NCBI GenBank assembly: GCA_900545665.1
Contig: UQZU01000008.1
Location: forward strand, 1 to 64,000
Length of the DNA stretch: 64,000 bases
DNA from: an uncultured Collinsella sp.
Lineage (GTDB): Bacteria > Actinomycetota > Coriobacteriia > Coriobacteriales > Coriobacteriaceae
Reading direction: 5' to 3'
Below, in pieces: positions 16,358-25,294 of this stretch. A model generated the notes under the pieces. That model had not been told where the DNA came from. It did not search any database and saw nothing but the letters and a program-made list of their open reading frames with translations. Every line of letters starts with the position of its first letter. The stretch's first letter is position 1. Both the position numbers and the translations under genes were made by a program.

Positions 16358-17584
16358 ATGAGCAAGGAAAAAGTCGTTCTCGCATATTCCGGTGGTCTTG
16401 ATACATCCGTATGTGTCAAGTGGCTCCAGGACGAGAAGAATCTCGATGTCGTTTGTGTCTGCGGCAACGTGGGCCAGGAAGAGACCGGACTGGATGCCAA
16501 GAAGCAGAAGGCGCTCGACCTGGGCGTTCTCGATTGCCAGGTGCTCGACCTGCGCGACGAGTTCTCCGATGAGTTCCTGACCAAAGCCATTGCAGCAAAC
16601 TCCATGTACGAGAACAAGTATCCGCTGCTCTCCGCCCTGTCTCGCCCGCTGCTTGCCAAGAAGCTTGTTGAGGTCGCCCACGAGTTTGGCGCGACCTACG
16701 TCGCCCACGGCTGCACCGGCAAGGGTAACGACCAGGTCCGTTTTGAGGCCGCCGTCAAGGCCCTCGACCCCGAGCTCAAGGTTATCGCCCCGGTTCGCGA
16801 GTGGGACCTGAAGTGTCGCCCCGACGAGGTCGCCTATGCCCACGCCCACAACGTGCCGGTTCCCGAGGGTGCCAACGACAACCCCTACTCCATCGACGAC
16901 AACCTGTGGGGTCGTGCCATTGAGTGCGGTCACCTGGAGGATCCCTGGAATGAGCCGCTCGACGACGCTTGGGTTATGACCAAGAATCCCGAGGACACCC
17001 CGGACACCCCGACCTACACCGAGATTGAGTTTGAGGCCGGCAAGCCCGTCGCCGTCGACGGCAAGAAGATGAAGCTCTCTGAGATCGTCATCGCCCTCAA
17101 CAAGATCTCCGGCGACAATGGCTTTGGCCGTCTCGATCTGGTCGAGGATCGCCTGGTGGGCCTTAAGAGCCGCGAGTGCTACGAGGTTCCCGGCGCCCTG
17201 ACGCTCATCACCGCCCACAAGGCGCTCGAGGACATCTGCGTCGAGGGCGACCTGCTCAAGACCAAGATCAAGCTCGAGCAGGATTGGGCCACCGCCGTGT
17301 ACAACGGCCAGTGGTACAGCCCGCTCAAAAACGCGCTCGATGCCTTTATGGCCGACACGCAAAAGTTCGTGACCGGCACTGTCCGTCTGAAGTTCTTTAA
17401 GGGCAACTGCCATGTCGTCGGCCGCAAGAGCCCCTTCAGCCTCTACGACTACGGTCTGGCTACCTACGACCGCGACACCACGTTTGACGAGAAGGCCAGC
17501 GCCGGCTTTATCGAGATCGATACGCTGTCGCTCAAGACGTGGGCAAAGGTCCAGGGCCCCAGCTCTGCTGCCGCCCAGGCCTAG
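16358..17584 (+). CDS. argG: Argininosuccinate synthase
   Basis: Enzyme of 408 aa that joins citrulline and aspartate with ATP to make argininosuccinate. The ATP-PPi loop AYSGGLDTSV lies at residues 9-18, and THGCTGKGNDQVRFE-like sequence (VAHGCTGKGNDQ) near 115 is the citrulline/ATP region. YSIDDNLWGRAIE near 180 is also diagnostic. The start at 16358 has AAAGGA eight bases upstream. It is followed by a terminator, a small gene and argH. The long 5' region with the Arg-rich leader suggests attenuation. Confidence 0.98.
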   Translation: MSKEKVVLAYSGGLDTSVCVKWLQDEKNLDVVCVCGNVGQEETGLDAKKQKALDLGVLDCQVLDLRDEFSDEFLTKAIAANSMYENKYPLLSALSRPLLAKKLVEVAHEFGATYVAHGCTGKGNDQVRFEAAVKALDPELKVIAPVREWDLKCRPDEVAYAHAHNVPVPEGANDNPYSIDDNLWGRAIECGHLEDPWNEPLDDAWVMTKNPEDTPDTPTYTEIEFEAGKPVAVDGKKMKLSEIVIALNKISGDNGFGRLDLVEDRLVGLKSRECYEVPGALTLITAHKALEDICVEGDLLKTKIKLEQDWATAVYNGQWYSPLKNALDAFMADTQKFVTGTVRLKFFKGNCHVVGRKSPFSLYDYGLATYDRDTTFDEKASAGFIEIDTLSLKTWAKVQGPSSAAAQA

Positions 17585-17737
17585 CGCCTCCTTCCCTTGG
17601 TATCCGCGCGGCCCATCCGCGTGATACATAACGGGCGCACGGGGTCCCTACCTTTCGTTATGCTTGCTGACACTTCTTAACATCGGTGGCCCCTACGTTC
17701 CGCCCGCATATATGATGCCGCGTCTGCGGCTGAGTCC

Positions 17738-17770
17738 GAGCCCCGCCGGGGTTGTCCGGCGGGGCTCCTT
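17738..17770 (+). terminator. Terminator after argG
   Basis: Twelve-base-pair stem GAGCCCCGCCGG/CCGGCGGGGCTC (17738-17749 with 17756-17767) followed by a short pyrimidine tail CTTCT. Confidence 0.8.
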
Positions 17771-17817
17771 CTATCAATTTGGCGGCTCTGCGCCTATATA
17801 TATGAGGAGTATCCATT

Positions 17818-17988
17818 ATGTTCAATGCTATCGCGCATGCTTTACTTGCCCTCGCGCCCGAGTTCGATGCTGCAAGGGTCGAGGACGTCCCTATGAGCCT
17901 GAAGGCCTGGATCGATGGTTCGCAGGGCAACATCCGGAGGGAGACGTTGGGCGCCAAGTGCATGGCGCGTCACTTCTTTGCAAATTAG
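17818..17988 (+). CDS. Small protein of 56 aa between argG and argH
   Basis: An ATG at 17818 with GAGGAG eight bases upstream opens a 56-codon frame ending TAG 17986-17988. The product begins MFNAIAHALLALAPEF and has a mixed charged C-terminal half containing GSQGNIRRETLGAK. It sits between the argG terminator and argH, with TATATA elements just upstream that could serve as a -10 box. No family is recognised. The ribosome site and placement support translation, but conservation has not been tested. Confidence 0.55.
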   Translation: MFNAIAHALLALAPEFDAARVEDVPMSLKAWIDGSQGNIRRETLGAKCMARHFFAN

Positions 17989-18106
17989 CTACATGGCTCC
18001 GCACACGGTGGGGAATGTGTAAAACTAGCGGTTGAAAAATCGCTTTAGCGATATGGCGCATTGCTTTGGGCGCTTGTTTTGGTATTTGGAGAAAGGGGAC
18101 GGTTCC

Positions 18107-19537
18107 ATGGCTCTTTGGGGCGGTCGTTTTGAGGCAGGTGTGGCCGAGGTCACGCAGGAGTTTGGCGCGTCGCTGCCGGTCGACAAACATCTCTATAAGC
18201 AGGATATCGCCGGCTCTAAGGCGCATGCCAAAATGCTGGCGGCCCAGGGCATCATCAGTGCCGAGGACGAGCGCGCGATTGCCGAGGGCCTGACCGGAAT
18301 CGAACAGGATATCGATGCCGGCAACTTTACCTTCGACATCAACGACGAAGACATTCATATGTCCATCGAGAGCGAGCTGACGCGTCGCATCGGCGAGGCT
18401 GGCAAGCGCTTGCATACTGGGCGTTCGCGCAACGACCAGGTGGCGACCGATACGCGACTGGGCGTCAAGGCGCTGGCCAAGGAGCTCATGGAGGCCAATC
18501 TAGAGCTGCGCCATGTGCTGGTGGATGCGGCCAAGAAGTACGACAAGGTGATTTTGCCGGGCTACACGCACATGCAGCACGCTCAGCCCGTGCTGCTGTC
18601 GCATCATCTGCTGGCGTATTCCTGGATGTTCGCGCGCGACTTTACGCGCCTGAAGGCCGCCTTTGATGCCGCCGACAACTGCCCGCTGGGTGCTGCCGCG
18701 CTTGCCGGTACGAGCTATCCGCTCGATCGCCAGATGACAGCTGCTGAACTTGGCTTTGCGGGCGTGATTCCCAACTCGCTCGATGCGGTTTCCGACCGTG
18801 ATTTCCTGCTCGATCTGCATTACGCCGGATCCGTCATGGCGATGCACCTGTCGCGTCTTTCCGAGGAGATCGTGCTGTGGTCGAGCTCCGAATTTGGCTT
18901 TATCACGCTTTCAGACTCCTACTCCACCGGCTCGTCTATCATGCCGCAGAAGAAGAACCCCGACTTTGCCGAGCTTATCCGCGGCAAGAGCGGTCGCGTG
19001 TACGGCAACCTGGTGCAGCTGCTGGTAACCATGAAGGGCCTGCCGCTTGCTTATAACAAGGACTTGCAGGAGGACAAGGAGGGCGCGCTCGATACCGCTC
19101 ATACGCTCATGCAGTGCCTGTCGGTTATGGCTGGTATGATTTCGACTTGGACCGTCAACGAGGATGCCATGGCGCGCGAGTGCGGCGTGGGTCACCTTGC
19201 CGCCACCGATGTTGCCGATTACCTGGCCAAGCGTGGTCTGCCGTTCCGCGAGGCACATGCCGTGGTGGGGCATCTGGTTCTGATGTGTGAGAAGCGCGGC
19301 TGCAATCTTGAGGACCTGCCGTTTGAAGTGTTCCAGGAGGCAAGCCCGCTCTTTGAGCGCGACATTACCGAGGCGCTCGACATCCCGTCGATTGTCGCCG
19401 CGCGCACGACCGAGGGCGGCACCGCCCCTGCCGCCGTTGCCGTGCAGCTGCAGCGTGCCGAGGCACAGCTCGTGGCTGACGAGGGTGTGTTTGGGTCACT
19501 GACCAAGGTCGTCGAGATGGGCCACGGGGTAAAGTAG
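18107..19537 (+). CDS. argH: Argininosuccinate lyase
   Basis: Enzyme of 476 aa splitting argininosuccinate into arginine and fumarate, the last step of arginine synthesis. It begins MALWGGRFEAG, the typical ArgH start, and carries the fumarase/aspartase superfamily signature GSSIMPQKKNPD near residue 275 (catalytic serine loop). LHTGRSRNDQVATD near 103 and THMQHAQP near 155 are also present. The start at 18107 has GAAAGGGG upstream. It is downstream of argG and the 56-aa gene on the same strand and ends in its own terminator. Confidence 0.98.
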   Translation: MALWGGRFEAGVAEVTQEFGASLPVDKHLYKQDIAGSKAHAKMLAAQGIISAEDERAIAEGLTGIEQDIDAGNFTFDINDEDIHMSIESELTRRIGEAGKRLHTGRSRNDQVATDTRLGVKALAKELMEANLELRHVLVDAAKKYDKVILPGYTHMQHAQPVLLSHHLLAYSWMFARDFTRLKAAFDAADNCPLGAAALAGTSYPLDRQMTAAELGFAGVIPNSLDAVSDRDFLLDLHYAGSVMAMHLSRLSEEIVLWSSSEFGFITLSDSYSTGSSIMPQKKNPDFAELIRGKSGRVYGNLVQLLVTMKGLPLAYNKDLQEDKEGALDTAHTLMQCLSVMAGMISTWTVNEDAMARECGVGHLAATDVADYLAKRGLPFREAHAVVGHLVLMCEKRGCNLEDLPFEVFQEASPLFERDITEALDIPSIVAARTTEGGTAPAAVAVQLQRAEAQLVADEGVFGSLTKVVEMGHGVK

Positions 19538-19588
19538 GGATTTGGCTGAAGCCGTTTTGGCCATTTATTGATAAATCGTTTTCACTTT

Positions 19589-19622
19589 ACGGGCGCCTGC
19601 TGATGTGGGCGCCCGTATTTTG
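19589..19622 (+). terminator. Terminator after argH
   Basis: Stem ACGGGCGCC/GGCGCCCGT followed by ATTTTGTT. Confidence 0.88.
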
Positions 19623-19826
19623 TTGCTATGGGGGAGGGGCTTGTCGAGAACTTCTGTAGGACCTTTGGGCAGGTTGTGAAGGGGTTACGTTCGCGGGCGG
19701 CAACCGACCGCCTGCTCTGCTCGATGCGGTTGATGGGCGGTCGGATGGTACTCTAATCGGGCTTCGAAACAGAAGTGACACATATGGAGCGCTTTAATAA
19801 ATTGCAACGTTTCAATAAGCAGCTTT

Positions 19827-19855
19827 TTGTTTAACTGCAGCTAAAACTCTGTTAC
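19827..19855 (+). promoter_or_regulatory. Putative ndk promoter
   Basis: TTGTTT (19827-19832), a 17-base spacer and TGTTAC (19850-19855), 67 bases before the ndk start. The rest of 19623-19922 shows no gene. Confidence 0.5.
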
Positions 19856-19922
19856 GATGCAGTCCAGGCGGGTGCCGGAATGGGACTTGGGCACGCGCGA
19901 ACCTACTTGAAAGGCTACTTTT

Positions 19923-20327
19923 ATGGCTATCGAGAAGACCTTCATCATGATTAAGCCCGACGCCGTGCGCGACCGCAAGATCGGCGAGATCGTTGCTCGC
20001 ATTGAGCGCAGCGGCCTTGTCATCGAGCGCATGGAGATGACCACGCTCGAGCGCGCTACCGTCGAGGAGCACTACGCCCATCTGGCCGACAAGCCCTTCT
20101 TTGGCGGTCTCTGCGACTTTATGACGAGCGGTCCGGTCGTCAAGATGGTCGTTTCCGGTCTCTCCGCTGTTGCTAAGATGCGCACCCTCATGGGCGCTAC
20201 CAACCCGCTTGAGGCTGCTCCTGGTACCATCCGCGGCGACTTTGCCGTCGATGTCAACGCCAACGTGATCCACGGCTCCGACTGCCTGGAGAACGCCGAG
20301 ATTGAGATCAAGCGCTTCTTTGGCTAA
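19923..20327 (+). CDS. ndk: Nucleoside diphosphate kinase
   Basis: Protein of 134 aa, full family length, exchanging gamma-phosphate between nucleoside di- and triphosphates. The active-site region reads NVIHGSDCLENAE, with the phosphohistidine in IHGSD near residue 115. The N-terminal FIMIKPDAVRDRKIGEI and central LMGATNPLEAAPGTIRGDF are diagnostic. The start at 19923 has GAAAGG upstream. It is a single gene with its own promoter and terminator. Confidence 0.98.
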   Translation: MAIEKTFIMIKPDAVRDRKIGEIVARIERSGLVIERMEMTTLERATVEEHYAHLADKPFFGGLCDFMTSGPVVKMVVSGLSAVAKMRTLMGATNPLEAAPGTIRGDFAVDVNANVIHGSDCLENAEIEIKRFFG

Positions 20328-20365
20328 ACCAGCTTTGACTCCTTAAAGCTGTTAGCGTGTGGCTT

Positions 20366-20402
20366 GGGCGCCGCGGAACTCCATCCGCGGCGCCCTTTTA
20401 TT
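20366..20402 (+). terminator. Terminator after ndk
   Basis: Twelve-base-pair stem GGGCGCCGCGGA/TCCGCGGCGCCC with a six-base loop, followed by TTTTA. Confidence 0.92.
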
Positions 20403-20414
20403 CCAAAATCTATG

Positions 20415-20452
20415 CAGGGGCCCGCTCGGACATGTGTTCCGAGCGGGCCCCT
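20415..20452 (-). terminator. Terminator after rpiB
   Basis: Stem CAGGGGCCCGCTCGGA/TCCGAGCGGGCCCCTG with a seven-base loop. On the minus strand the tail is CATAGATTTTGG, which suits the rpiB transcript. Confidence 0.75.
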
Positions 20453-20478
20453 GCTGTTAGCTTGTGGCACTGAATAGT

Positions 20479-20946
20479 TTAGGCTTCGTCGACGATCTTA
20501 AGGGCGCGCGTGTGATCGATCTCGTTGAGGAGGTTAACGCGACGCTCGTGACGACCACCCTCAAACTCGGCGTCGAGCCACTCGTCGACGATCATCTTGG
20601 CGAGCTCGGAGCCCACGACGCGGGCGCCAAAAGCGAGCACGTTGGTATTGTTGTGCATGCGGGAGAGCTTGGCGCTGAAGGGCTCGGAGCACACGACGGC
20701 GCGTACGCCCTCGACCTTGTTGGCAGCCAGGCTGATACCGACGCCGGTGCCACAGATCAGGATGCCTAGATCGACGTCGCCGTTGGCTACTGCCTTGCCC
20801 ACCTTGTAGCCGGCGATGGGGTAGTCAAAGCTCTCGGAGGTGTCGGTGCCAAAGTTCACGACCTCGCAGCCGCGCTCCTTCAGGTGCTCGGAGATGATGT
20901 TCTTGAGCTCGACGGCGGCGTGGTCGTTACCGATACCGATCTTCAT
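20479..20946 (-). CDS. rpiB: Ribose-5-phosphate isomerase B
   Basis: Protein of 155 aa of the RpiB/LacAB family, interconverting ribose-5-phosphate and ribulose-5-phosphate. GNDHAAVELK at residues 5-14, the active-site cysteine loop ILICGTGVGISLAANK near 66, and RMHNNTNVLAFGARVVG near 100 are diagnostic. The start at 20946 is preceded by AGAGAGGAA. It diverges from the cysteine desulfidase-like gene, and the spacer holds three AAACGCTT-type words in direct and inverted orientation (21028-21059). Confidence 0.96.
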   Translation of the reverse strand: MKIGIGNDHAAVELKNIISEHLKERGCEVVNFGTDTSESFDYPIAGYKVGKAVANGDVDLGILICGTGVGISLAANKVEGVRAVVCSEPFSAKLSRMHNNTNVLAFGARVVGSELAKMIVDEWLDAEFEGGRHERRVNLLNEIDHTRALKIVDEA

Positions 20947-21217
20947 GGATAGTTCCTCTCTGGTCTGTGCGGCGAGATTGCTAAAGGTTTTACCGCGTTC
21001 GACTGCATGATAGCGCGACTTTTGTGTAAACGCTTGGGCGTTTTTTGGTCAAACGCTTTAGCATGCAACAAGACCGGTTTCTCATGAATGAATGCCGTCA
21101 GTTTGCGCTTGAGCGCCGTCTGCCGGAACCATGGTTGCGGTTTTTGATGCATTGTTATCAAATAAAAGAGCTAATTATTATTGAGAGCCCAGCCCGTTAT
21201 ACAAGTAGGAGATACCT

Positions 21218-22537
21218 ATGCCTGCCGATTCCCTTCGTGATGCCGCGTTCTGCGATGTTTTGAACCGCGAGCTTGTCTGCGCGCTCGGCTGTACCGAGCC
21301 CATTGCCGTTGCCTATGCAGCGGCGCTGGCGAGCCAGACGCTCGGTTGCGAGCCCGAGCATATGGATGTTGCCTGCTCGGGCAACATCATCAAGAACGTC
21401 AAGAGCGTGACCGTGCCCAACTCGGGCGGTATGCACGGTATTGAGGCCGCGGCCGTGCTGGGTGCCGTGGGCGGCGACGCTAAGAGCGCACTCGAGGTGC
21501 TCGAGAGCGTTAACGATGAAGACCGCGCTCGCGTGGCCGAGCTCCTCGCCGACGCCGGCTACTGCGATGTGTCGCTTGTCGAAGGTGTGCCCAACCTCTA
21601 CATCAAGGTGACTGCGACGGCCGGGGGCCATACCGCGGTCGTCGAGATTACCGATCACCACACTAATGTCACGTGCCATACGCTCGATGGTATTCCGGTA
21701 TGCGGCAAGTCGGCGGGGGAGTGTGCCGCCTGCGCCGAGCGCGTGGTGGCCGAGCGTGCGGCGGATAAGGCCGATACCCCTATGAGCATTGAGTCCATCA
21801 TCGACTTTATCGAGGACGGTGACATTGAGGACGCCCGCGCTGCCGTTGAGCGTCAGATTGAGCTGAATGGCGCAATCAGTGCCGAGGGCCTTGCGCACGC
21901 TTGGGGCGCCGAGGTTGGTCGTACGCTGCTGGGTGCTCGTGCCGATGACGTCGCCTGCCGTGCCCGTGCCCGTGCGGCCGCCGGGTCCGACGCCCGCATG
22001 AACGGTTGCGCGCTGCCGGTCGCCATTGTGTGCGGCTCGGGCAATCAGGGCATTACCTGCGCATTGCCCGTCATGGAGTATGCCGAGTACCTGCGCTGCG
22101 ACCACGAGCGCCTGGTGCGCGCCGTGATGCTGTCCGATCTTATCGCCGTGCATATCAAGAGCTATATTGGTGCGCTCTCGGCGTTTTGCGGTGCTATTTG
22201 CGCCGCGTGCGGCGCCGGCGCTGCGATTACCTGGCTGTGCGGTGGCACGCGCGAGCAGATTGGCGCGACGGTCTCGAATACGCTCGGTAACGTGGGCGGC
22301 ATCGTGTGCGACGGCGCCAAGGCGAGCTGTGCCGCCAAGATCTCGGCTGCCGTCGATGCGGCGATTCTGGGCCACGATATGGCTATGCAAGGTCGCGGCT
22401 TCCGCGCCGGCGAGGGCCTGATCCAGGATACCGTTGAGCAGACAATCGCCAGCATGGGCTACGTGGGCCGCGTGGGCATGAAGGACACCGACGTCGAGAT
22501 CCTCAACATCATGATCGGCAAAACCCAGGTTTGTTAG
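21218..22537 (+). CDS. L-cysteine desulfidase family protein (UPF0597/CyuA-like)
   Basis: Protein of 439 aa matching the CyuA/YhaM and SdaA-like iron-sulfur family that breaks cysteine (or serine) to pyruvate, ammonia and sulfide. The N-terminal ELVCALGCTEPIAVAYAAA near residue 13 and CGSGNQGITCALPV near 270 are the family's hallmarks and supply cluster cysteines. A C-terminal GGIVCDGAKASCAAKIS carries further conserved cysteines. The start at 21218 has AGGAGA upstream. The enzyme would release sulfide in the cytoplasm. Substrate choice between cysteine and a related amino acid is not settled by sequence. Confidence 0.9.
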   Translation: MPADSLRDAAFCDVLNRELVCALGCTEPIAVAYAAALASQTLGCEPEHMDVACSGNIIKNVKSVTVPNSGGMHGIEAAAVLGAVGGDAKSALEVLESVNDEDRARVAELLADAGYCDVSLVEGVPNLYIKVTATAGGHTAVVEITDHHTNVTCHTLDGIPVCGKSAGECAACAERVVAERAADKADTPMSIESIIDFIEDGDIEDARAAVERQIELNGAISAEGLAHAWGAEVGRTLLGARADDVACRARARAAAGSDARMNGCALPVAIVCGSGNQGITCALPVMEYAEYLRCDHERLVRAVMLSDLIAVHIKSYIGALSAFCGAICAACGAGAAITWLCGGTREQIGATVSNTLGNVGGIVCDGAKASCAAKISAAVDAAILGHDMAMQGRGFRAGEGLIQDTVEQTIASMGYVGRVGMKDTDVEILNIMIGKTQVC

Positions 22538-22564
22538 TTACGCGGTTTTACCAAACCGCGTAAC
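22537..22564 (+). terminator. Hairpin at the end of the desulfidase gene
   Basis: Perfect 12-bp stem GTTACGCGGTTT/AAACCGCGTAAC with a four-base loop, starting at the last base of the stop codon. No T-run follows, so it may act as an RNA 3'-end stabiliser instead of an intrinsic terminator. Confidence 0.6.
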
Positions 22565-22577
22565 CAGTCGACGCTGC

Positions 22578-22675
22578 AAACGCCCCTAAGCGGCAATCTG
22601 CCTTTCAATCGTCGGGCATGGCCAGAAGGCCTATGCCCTCCTCTTTTAAGGCACATTGCTCGCTTAGGGGCGTTT
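22578..22675 (+). repeat. Structured intergenic element, copy 1
   Basis: Three stacked helices: outer 15-bp arms 22578-22592/22661-22675 (AAACGCCCCTAAGCG); middle helix GCAAT/ATTGC and TGCCTT/AAGGCA (22593-22604/22648-22659); apical hairpin GGGCATGGCC-AGAA-GGCC-T-ATGCCC (22614-22638). Unpaired strands are TCAATCGTC on the left and TCCTCTTTT on the right. The same layout with different stem sequences recurs at 25672, 25779 and 47896. Confidence 0.85.
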
Positions 22676-22726
22676 TCGCTGACTTATGCTCAACCTGCGG
22701 CGTTATTTTGTTTGAGGCGAGGGGTC

Positions 22727-23485
22727 CTATGACAGTTCGTTGGCTATTTGGTGTTCGTAGAAGGCCTCGATTACGGCGTTAAAGTCGTGGGCGAAATCTT
22801 CCATGGTTCCGCGCCAGGTGGCTCGGCTGGGCTTGCCTTGGCCCACAAAGGCGGTTTGGATGCCGCAATCGGGGGACGGGAAGTCGCGTTTGGGATCGTT
22901 GCCCACCATAAGGACCTCGTGCGGCTCGAGCCCCATCACCTGAAGTTGCTCTAGATAGTAGGTGGCATCGGGCTTGCAGCGGGTGGTGTTACCCATGTGC
23001 GTGACGAGCTCAAAGGGGGCGTCGGCCAGGTCACCCCAGCCCATGCGGCACTCGATGGCCCCCTGCGGAAAGCTGGGGTTGGTAAAGAGCGCGCAACGCA
23101 GCCCTGCGTCCTGTACGGCCTGGAGCGCGGCGTGCGCGCCCGGCATGGCGTGGGCGTTAATGACATCGTCGTTCTTGTACGGAAGTATCTCGCGGTCGTA
23201 GTAGGTAAACGCCTCGTAGATGAGGGGATCGGAGAGGCAGATGCCACATCGGCGCTCGACCTCTTCTTGGTAAAACTCAAGATTGGTGCGGTTGTCCGTG
23301 CCGCCGCGGCGATTGGCGTTGAGGTCGACCAGGATGGTGCCGAGGCGTGCCATCGTGCCACCGCGGCTGCGGCGCCCGATATCCGCGAGCATCGAAGAGA
23401 CGTCCTTAAAATAGCGAAGGATGAACGCGTTGAGGTTGATGCTGAGAAGCGTCTCGTCCATATCGAAAACGACTGCTTTGAGCAC
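22727..23485 (-). CDS. HAD family hydrolase
   Basis: Protein of 252 aa with HAD motif I at the very start (VVFDMDETLLS, nucleophile in DMDET), motif II ALFTNPSFPQG near residue 135, and motif IV VMVGNDPKRDFPSPDCG near 200. A helical C1-type cap lies between residues 15 and 120. The start is taken as GTG 23485, seven bases after GAAAGG, because the conserved domain begins three residues later. The frame is open further upstream, but that stretch does not resemble the family. It is probably a phosphatase for a small phosphorylated metabolite. Confidence 0.85.
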   Translation of the reverse strand: MLKAVVFDMDETLLSINLNAFILRYFKDVSSMLADIGRRSRGGTMARLGTILVDLNANRRGGTDNRTNLEFYQEEVERRCGICLSDPLIYEAFTYYDREILPYKNDDVINAHAMPGAHAALQAVQDAGLRCALFTNPSFPQGAIECRMGWGDLADAPFELVTHMGNTTRCKPDATYYLEQLQVMGLEPHEVLMVGNDPKRDFPSPDCGIQTAFVGQGKPSRATWRGTMEDFAHDFNAVIEAFYEHQIANELS

Positions 23486-23800
23486 GCGGGCACCTTTCTC
23501 GTAAATTTGATCTAGAGTCGTTGGCTCCGGATACTTTACCCCAAAGCCGAATGCCTGGCTGGTTATCGTCAAGTTGCGGAGACGTGTGTTCATAAGATTA
23601 CGAAAAAGTCTCCACACGAGTAAAAAATCGCAGTTCACGCTTGAAATCGAACTCATTTCCCCGTAACCTATACGAACGTGATTGCATAAGCGTCACATTA
23701 GTATCTGTCGGCTCCCGAGTGTTCCTAAACGTTGTGTGCTTGTCGCACCCTTCTGTAGGTCCTAGCAATCGGGGCCCCGTAGTTCGAAAGGGGTCCACCT

Positions 23801-24967
23801 TTGAGTGAGATTCAGAACTCGTCCATTTTCTCTCTTGACGATGTCAACGAGGAGGAGATGAACAACCTCATCGACGGTACGATTACCGACTTTGATGAGG
23901 GCGATCTCGTTAACGGCACTGTCGTTAAGATCGAGCATGACGAGGTGCTCGTTGACATCGGATTCAAGTCCGAGGGCGTTATCCCGGTCCGCGAGCTGTC
24001 CATCCGAAAGGACGCTAACCCTGCAGACATCGTTGCACTCGGTGATCCCATCGAGGCTCTGGTTCTCCAGAAGGAGGACAAGGACGGTCGTCTGGTCCTG
24101 TCCAAGAAGCGTGCCGAGTACGAGCGTGCTTGGAACCGCATCGAGGAGAAGTTCAACTCTGGCGAGAACGTCGAGGGCGAGGTTATCGAGGTTGTTAAGG
24201 GCGGCCTGATCCTCGACATCGGCCTGCGTGGCTTCCTGCCCGCTTCCCTCGTCGACCTCCGTCGTGTCAAGGACCTCACCTCCTACATGGGCACCCGCAT
24301 CGAGGCTCGCGTCATCGAGATGGACCGCAACCGCAACAACGTCGTCCTCTCCCGTCGCGTCGTGCTCGAGGAGTCCCGTAAGGCCGAGCGCTCCGAGATC
24401 CTGTCCAAGCTCAAGTCTGGCATGCGTCTCCAGGGCACCGTTTCCTCCATCGTCGACTTCGGCGCCTTCGTCGACCTCGGCGGTATCGATGGCCTCATCC
24501 ACATCTCCGAGCTCTCCTGGAACCACGTCAATCATCCTTCCGAGGTTGTCAAGGTCGGCCAGGAGGTCGAGGTCGAGGTTCTCGACGTCGATCTCAACCG
24601 CGAGCGCATCTCCCTGGGTCTCAAGCAGACCACCGAGGATCCGTGGCGCGCACTGGTCAAGAAGTACCCCGTCGGCGCTATCGTCGAGGGCACTGTGACC
24701 AAGCTTGTCCCGTTCGGCGCTTTCGTCGACCTGGGCGAGGGCATCGAGGGCCTGGTGCACATCTCCGAGATGGCCAACAAGCACGTCGACCAGCCTTCTC
24801 AGGTTACCCACGTGGGCGACAAGGTTCAGGTCAAGGTCATGGAGATCGACCTCGACCGTCGTCGTATCTCTCTGTCCATGAAGTCCGCTGCTGAGACTCT
24901 GGGCGTCGAGATCGAGGTTACCCCGCTGCCTTCCGAGAAGAAGGACGAGGAGACCGACGCCGAGTAA
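23801..24967 (+). CDS. rpsA: 30S ribosomal protein S1
   Basis: Protein of 388 aa with four S1 RNA-binding domains, roughly at residues 30-100, 115-180, 200-270 and 285-355, each with the GxVxxIVDFGAFVDLG-type core. Actinobacterial S1 is longer, often with an acidic tail; here only a short one (KKDEETDAE) follows. The start codon is TTG at 23801, supported by AAAGGGG seven bases upstream and the acidic N-terminus. A strong terminator follows. S1 helps the small subunit recruit mRNAs. Confidence 0.96.
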   Translation: MSEIQNSSIFSLDDVNEEEMNNLIDGTITDFDEGDLVNGTVVKIEHDEVLVDIGFKSEGVIPVRELSIRKDANPADIVALGDPIEALVLQKEDKDGRLVLSKKRAEYERAWNRIEEKFNSGENVEGEVIEVVKGGLILDIGLRGFLPASLVDLRRVKDLTSYMGTRIEARVIEMDRNRNNVVLSRRVVLEESRKAERSEILSKLKSGMRLQGTVSSIVDFGAFVDLGGIDGLIHISELSWNHVNHPSEVVKVGQEVEVEVLDVDLNRERISLGLKQTTEDPWRALVKKYPVGAIVEGTVTKLVPFGAFVDLGEGIEGLVHISEMANKHVDQPSQVTHVGDKVQVKVMEIDLDRRRISLSMKSAAETLGVEIEVTPLPSEKKDEETDAE

Positions 24968-24993
24968 ATCGGTTTGACGATCACTTGTTTTAA

Positions 24994-25026
24994 GGGATCC
25001 GTCCGTAATGGACGGGTCCCTTTTTG
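24994..25026 (+). terminator. Terminator after rpsA
   Basis: Stem GGGATCCGTCC/GGACGGGTCCC with loop GTAAT, one mismatch, followed by TTTTTGT. Confidence 0.92.
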
Positions 25027-25294
25027 TATTTGGTGCCGAGATGCACGATGCTGCTCATGCCATCCACAGGCTATTTGGTTGTCGGTGCATGAAAAAATGC
25101 CGACATCCCGCCTCGGGGAGGAGGCGGGAACGCACCGAGTAGACGGAGGGGTGCGGAGCGCGGCCGCGTCTCGACTGACGACGTTGCCCATCGACGAACA
25201 TATTGTACTGCATGGCGCGGTTCTTGGTTTATCGTGTCGAACGCTTGTGTTGTGCCATTGCCTGCGGCAACGGTGTGCTACACTCTTGCACTGC
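25027..25294 (+). other. Leader region upstream of RNase P RNA
   Basis: No gene is visible. Two adjacent hairpins occur at 25081-25104 (GTCGG..GCAT/ATGCCGAC) and 25106-25129 (TCCCGCCTC/GAGGCGGGA). A TACACT box at 25279-25284 lies 11 bases before the RNA start and could be its -10 element, with TTGCCT at 25258-25263 as a closely spaced -35. Confidence 0.45.
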
